Source of the DNA: Erythroxylum novogranatense
Lineage: Eukaryota > Streptophyta > Magnoliopsida > Malpighiales > Erythroxylaceae
DNA length: 64,000 nucleotides
Direction: 5' to 3'
Assembly: GCA_029891385.1 (NCBI GenBank)
Contig: CM057230.1
Coordinates: forward strand, 52,245,414-52,309,413
Shown here: positions 35,807 to 49,228 of the stretch, in pieces
How positions within the stretch are numbered: position 1 is the stretch's first letter
Layout of the letters: each line of letters begins with the position of its first letter
Made by a program: the position numbers and the translations under genes
The notes under the pieces: generated by a model
The model's database searches: none
Seen by the model: only the letters and a program-made list of their open reading frames with translations
What the model was told of the DNA's origin: nothing

Positions 35807-36610
35807 ATGCCAGGAAATAAGGCTTCGAATCTTCTTTGATTTGAGGTGGAGAAATTTGACGGGAGAATCAATTTTGGCTTGTGGCAAGTACAAGTCAGGG
35901 ATATTTTGATTCTGTCGGGGTTACACAAGGCATTGAAAGGCAGACAGATTCCTGATATCAGTACAGGCAAATCTAGTATGAGCGATAAAGATTGGGAGGA
36001 TCTGGATTTAAGAGCAGCAAGTGGGATACAATTATGTTTGGCTAAGAATGTCCTTGCAAATGTGCATGGAATATCTACAGCAAAAAAGCTCTGGGAAAAG
36101 CTCAAGGAGTTGTATCAAACAAAGGGTGTCTCAAATTGGGTGTACCTAAAGGAGCAGTTTCATACACTGCGTATGAGGGAAGGTACTACAATTTCAGATC
36201 ATTTAAGTGTTCTCAATGGGATCGTCTCTGAACTGGAGGCAATTGGAGTTCGTATAGATGATGAGGATCAAGTTTTGATCTGGTCTCTTCCACCTTCATA
36301 TGAACACATGAAACCGATTTTGATTCATGGGAAGGAGAAGATAGTTTTTTCTAAAGTTGCTGGAAAACTCTTTTCAGAATAGAGAAGATTGGGTGGTGGA
36401 AATGTTCCTGAAAACTCAGCTTTGATGGTAGCTGGATATCGGAAGAAGAACTCCATGAAAAAATGTAGTATTGCTAGAATTTTGAACAATCTGGGCATGT
36501 GAAGAAAAATTGTCCGAGAGGTAAAACAGGTTGGGCAAGAGGCTCTGGGTCAGTTAATGGAGAGACTGACAATGTCGCTAACATTGTCTCTATGGATGAT
36601 GTTCTTGCTC
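35807..36610 (+). pseudogene. Copia gag (UBN2-type) with zinc-knuckle remnant
   Basis: Gag forms the virus-like particle that packages retrotransposon RNA. The likely start ATG is at 35807; a stop at 35837-35839 interrupts it. The frame is then open to 36382, with LQLCLA-like and LWEKLKELYQ motifs and a LPPSYEHM stretch typical of copia gag (UBN2 family). After the stop at 36380-36382 a decayed zinc knuckle can be traced: a CSI word near 36465, then GHVKKNCPRG near 36496 in another frame. The line ends with NVANIVSMDDVLAL near 36610. No protease motif follows. Position right after the LTR and PBS supports the call. Confidence 0.9.
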
Positions 36611-36615
36611 TCTAA

Positions 36616-37008
36616 AAGGAGGGGGCATGTACATCCTCATGGCATGCCACTAATCCCAAAGTTGCCATGATAAAGGATGTGTTACTGTTAGCGGGTCCAC
36701 AAGTTTGCACACGGGCATTGGTTTGGCATTAATGCAAGGTGTGTGGTAAAATTTATGTCGATGGCTAATGAACTTCCAGGAAAGCCAAACATGGGAATTG
36801 CACCATAATTTTTCAGCAAGGTTATTTTCGACATATGCCGATGTAAAAGGCTTAGAATTGGTTTATTCTGAGTGGGTATGTTTTTATGGTAGAGAATGAT
36901 GCTGTGAAGTATGATAATTCTCTACAGTGAGAGTTATGTTATTTTCAGGAGATCTACATTAAGGTGGAGTGTGGTTGTAGGATCAACCAAAGTCGCTAAG
37001 GTGGAGAT
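36616..37008 (+). other. Non-coding 3' interior of the gag-only copia element
   Basis: No pol motif recognised. It ends in AAGGTGGAGAT just before the 3' LTR. Confidence 0.7.
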
Positions 37009-37411
37009 TGTTGAATTTGTCTCTTTTGTTGTCCCATATTGGTTGGGAACAACAATTGAGACAAGGCTCTTACCTATATAAGGAGGTTGCTACCTCCTTG
37101 TTTAGTACACCAAACAAAGTCAAAGATTTGTATGACAAATTTGACTCTAGTTAAATTCCTCTTTTGAGGTGAGAGTTAGAGAGTTTGTCTTGTGTATTTC
37201 TTTGTGGGTGTGTTGGTGTATTAGGGGATTGGGTGAGAGGAAAAATTGTGTGATTGTAAGAATTTTTCACATAGTGGATTTTCTTCTCAGTGCCAGTGAT
37301 TTTTCTCCGATTTGGGAGTTTCCACGTAAATTCTCTTGTGTTGTTATTTTCTGATATTTTGGTCTATCAAATATCCTTGGGTGTGGGTTTAGGAGGTCTA
37401 AATTCCCAATA
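37009..37411 (+). repeat. Gag-only copia 3' LTR, 403 bp
   Basis: Closely matches 35113-35516 with scattered substitutions. Ends CCCAATA, followed by the GTTTA target duplication. Confidence 0.92.
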
Positions 37412-37416
37412 GTTTA

Positions 37417-39186
37417 AGTTGTTTCTCCAAGTTGTGGGATCTTCAAATTACTTGATTGAGGTGTTTGATTGTGTATGAAATTAATGAAATCAGCTAATAG
37501 GATAGGAAATTTGCTTGGAGTTGGCAGCTTAGAGTCGAACTTTGATAAGGCTTGATTTTTTTCACTTCACGGCTTGGGTTTGACTGGCATCGAAGACCTT
37601 AAAAGAAGAATAAGAGATAACTAGTTTGGCCAAAAATCTAATTAATAACACTGCTTATGAAATATGAATAATCAATTGTTATTTCTTTTATTATTTGTTT
37701 ATGTAAACAATTAATTATAAAGTCTAATTAACACTTATTTGTGTAAATTATACAATATAATCAATTTTCATTTGTTTGTATAAATGATTTAGTGGGATTA
37801 GAGATACTTAAGTTCTTTAAAAAAACTTATTTTTCTCAAGATCAATATACTGATAGGAATGCTACTATGAGAAAAATACTTAGTAAAAAGAGTTTAGAGT
37901 TCATATGTTTTAAGAAATTTTTTCCACATTTAATTCCATCATAATGATCCTTTCATATTTACAACTAGTAGGTGGTCCTTTTATTTGAAGTCAATCATTT
38001 GGCTTACTTGAGATGAGACGCAAGATTTGAATTTTAAGGTGAATGGTTCGTCCTTTTACTTAACCAGGGCATCATCCTAGGCCAAAACTCAACCACATCT
38101 CCTGTCCAACTGAAAATCTTTCTTCATTCCTCTCTAGCTCCTTTTTTTGTTATCCTTCTTTTGTCATCGAGGATGAGAACCTTCGTAAGAATTAAGGACA
38201 TTGAGCAAGAAAGTCACTCCTTTTTCAGCTCTTCTTCCCCATCTTGTTCAACAAGCAGCATATTCAGTGGGCAAACTTAGGGGATAGTGCCAGAACCCGA
38301 TGAGAAAGATTTCAAAACAATCTGTTGTGACTATGAAAGGAAACTGATTGAAATTCTCTCTCGGAATAAAGGAAGGATAGCCTACCTTAGTCCATTTCTT
38401 TTGTCTTGTAATCAGGGGTAAGTAGTGGCATGATTTGGAATAACAAGGTGTTGTTGAAGGATGGGGTCCAAAATTCTATCTAAAATATGTTCTTTAAGTG
38501 TATCGACAACACTTTCGTCAACCTTTTCTTTATAATCGTCCAATGTCAAATTGCTCAACATATTAGGCATATTGCAGTTACTAATGAAATTTAAGTTAAA
38601 ATAACCCTTTATTTTAATATGAAGTTAATAATTTAATTTTTATATGCCTTTATATAATTTTACATATAAATAGAAGAAAGTTCAAGTATTCTTGATAATT
38701 TGATATCTTTAGGAAGATTCGAAGATCCAGTCTGGACTCATAAAAAACTATACTATTTATTTGTATTGTAACATATATTTGAAAGTTGTGAGAACATTTA
38801 GTTGGGATCAAAAGTGATATACATTCTTGTAAGAAAGTTAGTTGTAATGTGAAATGGGAAATGAAAGCTTTGTTTAAAGAGCATTAGAATGAGAGAAATA
38901 AGGCAAAGGTCGAATTACGAAATTAGTAGTAAAAGTTCTTTTTTTAGTGATAAAGATGATACTGACAATGTTAAAAGTTGTATTCCTACAAAAAAGAAGA
39001 ATTATTACAATTGATATGAGAAAAAAGAAGATAGCAAGTGTTTAGCATTTTTGCTTCACAAATAACTACTAGACGTCAACCTTCAATTTAAATACATTAC
39101 AATATAAAGAAACATCTTATAATGTGGACATAGCAATAGCCACATAATTGTATAATGCACGTGTGTCATTCAATATTGCTCAGTCG
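37417..39186. other. Intergenic DNA, nothing recognised
   Basis: Moderately AT-rich without coding motif, LTR pair or tandem repeat that I could see. Around 38080-38480 the composition is less AT-rich, but no open frame has family resemblance. Confidence 0.45.
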
Positions 39187-42100
39187 TTTTTTTTAGAAAT
39201 TAAATAATTCATTTAATTTGAAAACAATACCATATAGAGCCTTAAAAAAACATGCCAAAAACTAAGCTACCTTCGTAGTTAGAACTACTAAATCACATAA
39301 TACCTTAGGAAGGTGCATTAAATAAAACAATCATAGATTTACCTAACCCTTAGGCATAGCATGTGGAGAAGTATCACTATTTAACTAAACTTTAAGTTGA
39401 AAACACCCCCAACTCATTAAACCATATCATGGTTGCAAATTATATATTGTTTGTATCAGTATACCTATCACTGTCTTCCTCATCAAACATCATTTTTGCT
39501 AGCTCCTTTTTCTTTTCTTCTCTTAGCTAGCTATGTTCTAAAGCAATTGCTTTGATAACAAAAATATTGTATGATACTATTTCAGTTTTTCATGTCCTCT
39601 TCTTTCCTCTACAATCTTCCTTTATGCTTTCTCCTTCTTTCTTTCTCTTTTGCAGGCTATGTTCTAGAGCAAAAACTTCAGTAGTCATTACTTAAGTTCA
39701 TTGTCATCCAATATGATGGAGTTGAATCTCTTTGTGTTCTCTATGCTTGGCCTAAAATTAGACCTGAAAGATTCTTGTAAGTGATCACCCCTACGCTTTT
39801 ACTATTTGTGATATGCATTAATAACTCCAAAATTTACTAGATTGATATTTGAGCTATATACATATGCTCTTGTTAACTCTAGTATATCTATCTAATCATT
39901 CATCTAGCTTAGCTCTCGTGACTTTATGATTTCCTTGCTATAACTAACTGTGATTTACTTTGACATTAGCTATAATTGGATAGATTGAGCAATGTTCTTT
40001 TATAAATCACCGTCCTAAGTTTCCAGCACTTGTAAGAAGTTTTTTTTCCTCTCCTTCCACAAATTGTAAATGTATGAACCCAAACTTATAATGCATATCA
40101 TAACATTAACTACTCCATCTTTTTTATATCCAGTTGATGAATTCCACGTATTTGACACTAAAATATTATAATTAATATAATGCTAGTATTTTTCCCTATA
40201 CATTTAAGGAAAAGTTGCATCTAAAAAATAGGGGTTCGTGACTCTCTTAGTATTGTTTTCATAATAAGCTCTATTTTGACATATTGATGTATCTTTATAT
40301 GTCCATTATTGTTAACCTTTCTAAGACTGTTAGCCAAATGTGAAGGAAACCTTAGAAATAAGGTAACTATTCTATATCACTTTATTCCATCACTTGATTC
40401 CTCCTCTAAGACTTAGGAATCCTTATAAGATTTATTGTTAAACTCCTTATTTAAATTCCCTAGTCAAATTTAAGTGTCTTCTCTCCTTGTATAAAAACTA
40501 TGACTTGGTAAGGCTGGTACCAATTCTAAAGGGGCATTGCTCTACTGATTCTTTTTTATCTATCTATTCACCCTTACATTCCTTGGAATATCTTGTAGAT
40601 GGTTAAGCATTAGGGACTCTATTAAAGGGACAATATTATTCTTATTATCATAGAATAATGATTCCCTTTCCCTACTTCCTATTATGCACTTGATCTAGTT
40701 TGCCACAGTTTTCCTCATATTTAGTAGTTGAGACATAAAGCAAGAATGTAAGGACCTTGGTTTAATCTCTTATATGGTTTTTCGTCTTAAAAAGTAGGGG
40801 TGCATCCACCTAGTCCATAATGATTCTTTATTTTCTACTAATCTCCTTAACCTTTTCCCCCATCAATATCTTATTACTCAAGCTTATGGAATTTATCCCC
40901 AATCCTCCTTCATGAATTTGTTTAGTTACCTTATTCCATTTCACCTTTACATGATAAATCTCATCATGCCTTCCCTTCCAAAGGAAGTTCCTCATCAATC
41001 TCTCTAAGTACTTGATTAAATTCTTGGAGAGAAACATATATAATGCTCAATAAATGTTTAGGGAGTCTAGTAATAATTTTATCGGCAGTAGTCTCCCTCC
41101 ATAGGGTACATGTCATTGTTACTCTAAACTTCTAGTCTTTTTTGAACTTTTTTAACTAAGAAGAGAAATTCTTTGAAAATAAGTCTCCTTTGAAATTGAA
41201 GGAAGACCAAGGCACATTATAAGCAACTTGTGAGTCTTCATAACTGTTGTGTCTGCTAACTTAGCTTCTGAAGCTTAAGCACTTAAAGATTGGAGTAATT
41301 GACTCTTCATTTGATTATTCTTTAGTCCTGAAAGTTTCTTGAATCTATGAAGGGTGTTTATAAGAATGCTTACAAAATTCTCTTAAGCCCTTATGAATAG
41401 TATCAAATCATTTGCAATGGATATATCAACCAATCCCAATTTTTTACATCTACTGTGGAATTTAATCACTGATTCCAAAGTTATCTTATGTTTTAACAAT
41501 CTAGACAAAGCTTCTATGAAAAGTATGAAGATATAGGGGAAATAGGATCTTTCTGCCTTAACAGTTGTTTCCTTTAAATATTCTTAAAGGTTCCCTATAA
41601 GTCAACACACTAAAGGAAGTTGTTGTTATGCATTATCCCAAAGATATCCTAAACTTCTCAGGGAAACCATAGGCTTCAAGTAGTTACATAATGAATCCCT
41701 AACTTGTAGAGTTATAGCTTATTGAAATATACTTTTATAGTATAATTCTAAGAATATTTTTCCTTGAATATCCTTTGAAGAGCTTTTAAGTTATCAACAT
41801 ATAATCTGCCTTTTAAGAAAGCTTCTTATGTTTCACATGTTATTGGCTTTAAGGATTTTTGCAACCTTATTGCCATTATGTTTATAATTATCCTATACAA
41901 GAAGTTGCAATATGATATAGGCCTATAATTCATTAAAGGGATTGGCAAATGTACCTTTGGAATCAAGCATAAGAAGATTTTGTTTATTTCCTTCAATAGT
42001 TTTTTTTTCTCAAACAATTCCATCACATTTTCCATTACCATATTCCTTATGAATGGATACGCTTTCTACTAGAAGAAGCTATTGAGCCTATTAAAGCCCA

Positions 42101-42613
42101 AAGCCTTATGAGCATTTAGCTTTAAAATAACCTTATGGATATTTTGAGTTATTATAGGCATGTTTATGAGCTATTTGTCTTCATAATTCATATGGTGACT
42201 TATAGAGTATCTAACAATATCACTAGTTGAATTGGTAGGGGCTTACTTTCTCAATGATCTATCAAAGAATTCAAAAGTTTCTTGTTTGATCTCCTAATAA
42301 CTTGTAATTATGGAGACATCTGCCTTAATGAGTAAGCTTATTATGTTATGATTCCTCTAGGTTACTATTAAATTATGAAAAAATTATGTATTCCTTTCTC
42401 GTTCTTTTATCCATTATGTATTCCTTTCTCCTTCTTTAATCCATAGAATCGTTGATCTCTTCTTTAATAAGGATATATAAATGGGCACTACCTCAGTATA
42501 GGCTTTAACTTCCTTCTTTTCCTCCTCTGTTAAGGTACTATCAATAGGATCCTAATATAGGAGTTTTTGAACCATTAACATTTTTACTCTGGAACTAGTC
42601 ACCTCTTCACTGC
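39187..42613 (-). pseudogene. L1-type LINE, 3' portion (ORF2 reverse transcriptase to poly(A))
   Basis: On the minus strand the element ends in a poly(A) seen as T residues at 39187-39194. Reverse transcriptase pieces are clear: 42041-41826 has KIFLCLIPKVH followed by NYRPISYCN, the LINE RT start. 41037-40828 has RLMRNFLWKG and KVKWNKVTKQIHEGGLGI, the block after the RT palm. Stops and frameshifts separate them. The remaining 5' portion lies at 49229-51120, beyond the inserted chromovirus. A segment of about 120 bp at the insertion point (42492-42613) occurs again at 49229-49345. Confidence 0.85.
42492..42613. repeat. LINE segment duplicated on both sides of the chromovirus insertion (left copy)
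   Basis: Begins CTCAGTATAGGC and runs to about ACTAGTCACCTCTTC. The right copy begins CTCAGTATAGGC at 49229. The two differ at only a few positions. Confidence 0.85.
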
Positions 42614-42618
42614 CTCAG

Positions 42619-44846
42619 TGTAACACCCAAATACCCCCTGGGAGGATAAATGGATGCCACCCAAGACAGGACAAACAAATCAAAACGTTTCACACAGGCA
42701 TTTTTAAAAACTAAACGTAACACACATATAATACAGCTCATAATTTCAGAAACAAATCGAAAGAATATTTATAGGCCCAAACAAACCAAACAAAATACGT
42801 TTTCACGCAACACAAAACTTCGAGACTCTTTTGGCCCTTTGGGTTGACTTGTCCCATCCTTAATCTCTTAGCTCGAACCTACAGGGCAAATCCACGTCTA
42901 AGCATATAGCTTAGTGAGTAATAACTAATCTATATTAACCGATTTGAAAAAGCAAAAGAATGCATTTGAACATATTTTATACTAAGCGAGCGGCGAAACA
43001 CGGAGATCCTTGAATCGAATAATCAATCGATATCGAATCTGAAACAAATCAAACTATAAATCCATGAATAGAAGTGGGTAGCAGGGACTTATACAGAGAT
43101 ACCATAATTAGTATCGGCGGAGAGACATATGTCTCGATATCGAGACACCAAAGTGTCAAATAACAGGAGCAACTCCAGACCCTTCTAGGCATGCCTATTT
43201 ACCCACAACTAGGACTTAACAGTTTTACAACAGAACAAGATCATTTCAGTCATTCATGTGCAGGCAAATAGCACTCCCAATAAATCAATCCTAGACATCA
43301 TCTAGGTTGACTCACAAAATTTAACATTACAAAAATTTACTTACCTAAAGTACTTACACTGAAATTTTCTACCTATATTACGTACTAAAATTACTGACCT
43401 GTATTACTTACCTAAATCGCACTTGGTGTTTATTGTCCCGATAATATCTGGCAGTGGTCTTTCCTCTATAATAGGGAACACGGACACAAATTATTATTGT
43501 GCGTCATCACTGTATGATAACTAAGTATGATGCATGTTCATGACAAATTTTCGGGATTAATCAACAACTCATAGTACCAAATGATCCATGAAGTTTCAGG
43601 ACATTAGCGATACAGCAAGTATTCAAATGAAAGCAAGTCTTTATTAAATCTGAAAATGTACAAATTACATTAATTCTCAAATGTTATGCCAATAAGCAAC
43701 ATAACGATCATAGGACATGTTAAGAAGAGAAAAAGAGTGCGAGTTGAATCATTTAGCTCTACACTAAGAATGAAACAAAGATACATAATAATAAGCAGTA
43801 GACAAAAAAATAAAATAGCGGACAACATTTGAAATTTGGTTTTCGTCAAGAATCACTTGCGAGGTAAGGGATGAAGTAAATGATGGAGGAGTGGTATCTA
43901 TTTATAGAGCATTTTTGTAAACTAGCCGTTTTGTACAGTTAACTAGCCGTTATTACCTAGCCGTTATACCTAGCCGTTATATCTTTTTGGGTGAAAAAAA
44001 TACGTATGACTACTGTTCACAAATACGGTTACTGTTCACAAATACGTATGACTACCTAGTCGTTATACTGTTCACCGACACTGTTCACAAGTCACTATTC
44101 TGCACTATTCACCGTCTTCAACCTCCGACTCTGAAACTTCCTTTTTTTCTCTTTTTTTTTCACCTTCCTTTACTTCTTCACTTTACAACTAACCTATTTA
44201 GCAATTCTAACCATCAGAAGTATCCTAAGCTTCAAATAAGATAAATCTAAACAAAAACAAAAACAAAGATGTAACTCGCGTATGATAAACTAACCGTCAA
44301 AGCTTCCCAACGAAAACTCCAATAGCAGGTGTTGATGAGTGAATAGCTTCGCTATCGCTACTGATGGATGGGTAACGGAGGCATTCGGTGAAGAAATAAT
44401 GATAATGGTCGATTTAAATCTAGGTTTGGATGCGATACAGGTAAGAAATAGCTAATAGGTCCAAATAGTAATAAATAACCAAAAATATTGTTTTGAATCT
44501 TAGTTGTAACAATTACCCAACAAATACCCAAAGTTCGGAAGACTTAGAAAATTTACCAAAATTCCGTCAGAAAATAATGACTCGCAAAATAAATTGGCAA
44601 CTTAAAACTAATCCTCCATTAATTTCTAAAAATGTTTGAAGTATACAAAAATTACGAAAATTATAATAATACGGTCCAAATCACTCCGAAGTTTCATTAA
44701 ACCAATTAACCCGGAAAATGCCATGAATGCATGCCAAAATACTTATGCACAATTTAAGCCAATAGTTAATAAGTTAATAAGCAAATAACACTCATAATTC
44801 GTACTAAATTCCTTTAATATTCTAACCCCTAATTTGGGGCGTTAAA
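42619..44846 (-). repeat. Chromovirus 3' LTR, 2.2 kb
   Basis: Starts TGTAACACCCAAATACC on the plus strand. The inner end reads GGGGCGTTAAA where GGGGCGTTACA is expected, so the CA is mutated. It contains tandem CTAGCCGTTAT units near 43921-43985 and several ACTGTTCAC words after them. From 43214 it matches 47599-49228. Confidence 0.9.
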
Positions 44847-44847
44847 A

Positions 44848-44860
44848 CTCTTCCCTCCTT
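44848..44860 (-). promoter_or_regulatory. Chromovirus polypurine tract
   Basis: The minus strand reads AAGGAGGGAAGAG just before the 3' LTR, following codons for NFEDEIS, the usual end of Tekay-type pol. Confidence 0.85.
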
Positions 44861-44864
44861 AAGA

Positions 44865-47598
44865 AATTTCGTCCTCGAAATTCATACCTGATCCGAATAA
44901 TTGCGGATACTGGGCCTTCATGATTTCCTCTGGTTCCCAGGTTGCTTCCTCAATTCCATGATGTTGCCAGAGGACTTTTACCAATGGTACTTGTCTTGTT
45001 CATAATTGTTTTACTTCTCTGGCTAATATGGAAATTGGCCCTTCTTCATATGACAAATCCTGTTGTACTTGAATCTCTTGCACCGGAATCTTATGTGAGG
45101 CGTCAGATCGGTATCTCCTCAACATAGAAACATGAAACACATCATGCAGTCTGGCCAATTCTCCAGGAAGAGCTAACTGATAAGCTACGGGTCCAACCCT
45201 CTTCAGAATTTCATAAGGCCCAATGAATCGCGGACTGAGCTTACCCTTTTCCCAAACCGAAGTATGTGTTTCCATGGTGATACTTTTAGAAACACCTTAT
45301 CACCCACTTGAAACTCAATATCCTTCCTTTTTAAATCAGCATAAGACTTACGCCTATCATCGGGCGACTTTTAATCTTTAATCGAATAATCTGAATCTTT
45401 TCTTCCGTATCATCACAATGTCGGCCCGATCATCTTGTTTTCACTTAACTCGTCCAACATCTGGGAGTTCTACACTTCCTACCATACAACTTCATAAGGT
45501 GCCATACCGATGCTCGTCGATAACTATTGTTATAAGCAAACTCCATCAAAGTCGATAATTATCGACTCCTGGAAACTCTAACACACACCCCTCAACATAT
45601 CTTCCAAAATCTGTATAACTCGTTACATTGTCCATCATGCAGGGATGAAAGCGATACTAAACTTAAGTTGAGTACTCAATGCTTCTATAAACTTTTCCGA
45701 ATCTCAAGTAAATCGAGGATCACGATCGAAATAATCGATAATGGTACTCCATGCGGTCTTACAATCTCATTCACATACAAATCTATGAAGCCTATCCAAT
45801 GAATAGTCGGAACGAGCGGTGAAAATGAGCGATTTGGTGAACTTATCCACATAACCCATATTGCATCATGTTTCCTTTGAGTAAGAGGAAGTCCAGTGAC
45901 AAAGTCTATGGTAATGTTATCCCATTTCCATAGAGGAATAGGAATAGGATTTAACAAACCAGATGGAACCTGGTGCTCAGCCTCAGACATTTTGCTACAT
46001 AATCCACAACCTCCCGTTTCATACGACCACCGATGTCTCGCTTCAAATCTGATACATCTTGTTTCCACCAGGATGCATAGTAAAGACTGTATTATGAGCC
46101 TCAAACAATATCTTCTTCTTTAGTTCATCATTAGCTGGCACACACAACCGGTCCTTATAATACAATTCACCATCACCTGCATGAAAAATCGATCATTTAC
46201 CTTCTGAGTAGCGAAGATAAGTTGTTGTAACTTATCATCGACTCTTTGAGCATGACAAATCTCTGTCTCAACATGGGCCTTGCTATCAATTGAGCCATCA
46301 AGGCTCCATCGGATCCCAACGCCATTCAATCGCTTCGGTGATAAAGCGAGATAGTCTTTCGACTTAAGGCATCTGCTACAACATTAGCCTTACCGGATGG
46401 TAGTCTACAATACAATCATAGTCTTTAAATAATTCCAACCAACGTCTTTGTCTCAAATTAAGTTCCTTCGAGTAGCGAGATACTTGAGACTCTTATGATC
46501 TGTAAAATTCTACACCTTTCACCATACGAGATAGTGTCGCCAAAATTTTAAGGCAAACACTATCTGCTGACTCAGATCATGAGTAGGGTAATTATATTCA
46601 TGAGTCTTTAGTTGCCGAGAAGCATAAGCAACTACCTTCCTTCTGCATCAAAACACAACCTAACCCAATCCCGGATGCATCGAGATCTGAACATACTCCT
46701 TACAGTAGGTTGAACTAATACGAGAGCTTGATGGCATACATTTCAACCGATCAAAGCTACTCGACATCTATCGGACCATTGATACTTCACTCCTTTCCGT
46801 AATAGAGTTTAGTTAAAGGGATGCTATCACCGAAAACCCTTAACAAACCGACGGTAATAACCACCAGGACCTGAAAACTTCTCACCTCATCACGTTCCTT
46901 GGTGGCTTCCAATTAACAACCGCCTCTATCTTACTAGGATCAACTCTAATTCCTTCAGATGAGACAACATGCCCTAAGAATGATACCTCCCAAGCCGAAA
47001 TCACATTTACTCAACTTTGCATACAACGCCTTTCTCGCGAGGTCTGTAATACAATTCGGAGATGGTCAATATGCTCATGTTCATTCTTGGAATAGACGGG
47101 ATATCATCAATAAACACCACAACAAATCGGTCCAGATAAGGCTGAATACTCTATTCATCAAATCCATAAATGCTGCTGGAGCATTAGTTAACCCGAACGA
47201 CATTACTAGGAATTCGTAATGTCCATAACGGGTTCTAAATGCAGTCTTCAGTATATCCACATCCTTTACCCGAAGTCGATAATACCCGATCGCGGATCTA
47301 TCTTGGCTACTCCGCATCTCTCAACTGATCAAATAGATCGTCAAACCTTGGCAGTGGATACCTATTCTTCACTGTGACCCTATTTAACTGCCGATAATCG
47401 ATGCACATGCGCAGTGTACCATCCTTCTTCTGTACGAGCAACACCGGCGCACCCTACGGTGATACACTGGGTCTAATAAACCCCTTATCTAAAAGTTCTT
47501 GTAACTGTAACTTCAACTCCTTCAACTCAGTAGGAGCCATTCTATACGGTGCTCTAGATATCGGAGCAGTACTAGGAATAACTTCGATAGATAATTCC
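44865..47598 (-). pseudogene. Chromovirus pol: RT, RNase H, integrase, chromodomain (broken)
   Basis: Minus strand. RT begins abruptly at the deletion junction (47598) with words matching [14 protein letters not shown]; 47317-47081 gives [20 protein letters not shown] and [15 protein letters not shown]. RNase H is decayed between about 46950 and 46350. Integrase includes EHQVPSGLLNPIPIPLWKW and NITIDFVTGLPLTQRKHDAIW (46104-45685), then [14 protein letters not shown] in the C-terminal part (45275-45000). A chromodomain follows at about 44990-44890 with VPLVKVLWQHHG and EEATWEPEE. Chromodomains of this group bind modified histones and guide insertion into heterochromatin. Frameshifts and stops are frequent. 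Confidence 0.92.
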
Positions 47599-49228
47599 AC
47601 TTAACAGTTTTACAATAGAATAAGATCATTTTAGTCATTCATGTGCAGGAAAATAGCACTCCCAATAAATCAATCCTAGACATCATCTAGGTTGACTCAC
47701 AAAATTTAACATTACAAAAATTTACTTACCTAAAGTACTTACACTGAAATTTTCTACCTATATTACGTACTAAAATTAATGACCTGTATTACTTACCTAA
47801 ATCGTACTTAGTGTTTATTGTCCCGACAATATCTGGCAGTGGTCTTTCCTCTATAATAGGGAACACGGACACAAATTATTATTGTGCGTCATCACTGTAT
47901 GATAACTAAGTATGATGCATGTTCATGACAAATTTTCGGGATTAATCAACAACTCATAGTACCAAATGATCCATGAAGTTTCGGGACATTAGCGATCAAT
48001 GAAGTATTCAAATGAAAGCAAGTCTTTATTAAATCGAAAATGTAAAATTACATTAATTCTCAAATGCTATGCCAATAAGCAACATAACGATCATAGGACA
48101 TGTTAAGAAGAGAAAAGAGTGCGAAATGAATCATTTAGCTCTACACTAAGAATGAAACAAAGATACATAATAATAAGCGATGAGACAAAAAATGAAATAG
48201 CGGACAACATTTGAAATTTGGTTTTCGTCAAGAATCACTTGTGAGGTAAGGGATGAAGTAAATGATGGAGGAGTGGTATCTATTTATAGAGCATCTTTGT
48301 AAACTAGCCGTTTTTGTACCGTTAACTAGCCGTTATTACCTAGCCGTTATATCTTTTTGGGTGAAAAAAATACGTATGACTACTGTTCACAAATATGTAC
48401 GATTCTTCGTTCACAAATACGTCACGATTCTTTCAGTGAAGACAATTGCTCACCGACAACGCTCACAAGTCACTATTCTCGCACTATTCACCGTCTTGAC
48501 CTCAGACTCTGAAACTTCCTTTTTTTTCTCTTTTTTTTTCACCTTCCTTTACTTCTTCACTTTACAACTAACCTATTTAGCAATTCTAACCATCAGAAGT
48601 ATCCTAAGCTTCAAACATGATAAATCTAAACAAAAACAAAAACAAAGATGTAACTATCGTATGATAAACTAACCGTCAAAGCTTCCCAACGAAAACTCCA
48701 ATAGCAGGTGTTGATGAGTGAATAGCTTTGCTATCGCTACTGATGGATGGGTAACGGAGGCATTCGGTGAGGAAATAATGATAATGGTCGATTTAAATCT
48801 AGGTTTGGATGCGATACAGGTAAGAAACAGCTAATAGGTCCAAATAGTAATAAATAACCAAAAATATTGTTTTGAATCTTAGTTGTAACAATTACCCAAC
48901 AAATACCCAAAAGTTCCAGAAGACTTCCGAAAATTTACCAAAATTCCGTCAGAAAATAATGACTCGTAAAATAAATTGGCAACTCAAAACTAATCCTCCA
49001 TTAATTTCTAAAAATGTTTGAAGTATACAAAAATTACAAAAATTATAATAATAAGGTCCAAATCACTCTGAAGTTTCATTAAACCAATTAACCCGGAAAA
49101 TGCCATGAATGCATGCTAAAATACTTATGCACAATTTAAGCCAATAGTTAATAAGTTAATAAGCAAATAACACTCATAATTCGTACTAAATTCCTTTAAT
49201 ATTCTAATCCCTAATTTGGGGCGTTACA
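47599..49228 (-). repeat. Chromovirus 5' LTR, truncated
   Basis: Matches 43214-44846 of the other LTR, but the part equivalent to 42619-43213 is gone and RT sequence follows directly. The outer end GGGCGTTACA is intact. Confidence 0.9.

Larger units (their letters stand above)
35113..37411 (+). mobile_element. Gag-only Ty1-copia derivative, 2.3 kb
   Basis: Two LTRs (35113-35516 and 37009-37411) flank an interior that has a primer-binding site, a gag gene and little else. GTTTA stands on both sides (35108-35112 and 37412-37416), a perfect 5-bp target duplication. Integrase, RT and RNase H are missing, so any movement needed enzymes from another copia element. A polypurine stretch (AAGGTGGAGAT) precedes the right LTR. 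The outer right end reads AATA where the inner LTR end reads AACA. Confidence 0.93.
42619..49228 (-). mobile_element. Tekay/Del-type chromovirus (Ty3-gypsy), internally deleted
   Basis: Plus-strand ends are TGTAACACCC and GGGCGTTACA, flanked by CTCAG on both sides (42614-42618 and 49229-49233). The minus-strand order is: truncated 5' LTR (49228-47599), part of RT, RNase H, integrase, chromodomain, polypurine tract, 3' LTR (44846-42619). The primer-binding site, gag, protease and the last 595 bp of the 5' LTR are missing; the junction is at 47598/47599. Because of this deletion and many stops it cannot move on its own. It sits inside the LINE (39187-51120). Confidence 0.92.

Noticed and set aside
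43921..44100. CRISPR-like short repeats (CTAGCCGTTAT, ACTGTTCAC)
   Set aside because: Repeats are short and irregular with no uniform spacers, and they lie in a plant LTR; the other LTR has them too.
47401..47604. Plus-strand open frame in the chromovirus
   Set aside because: Shadow of the RT on the minus strand.
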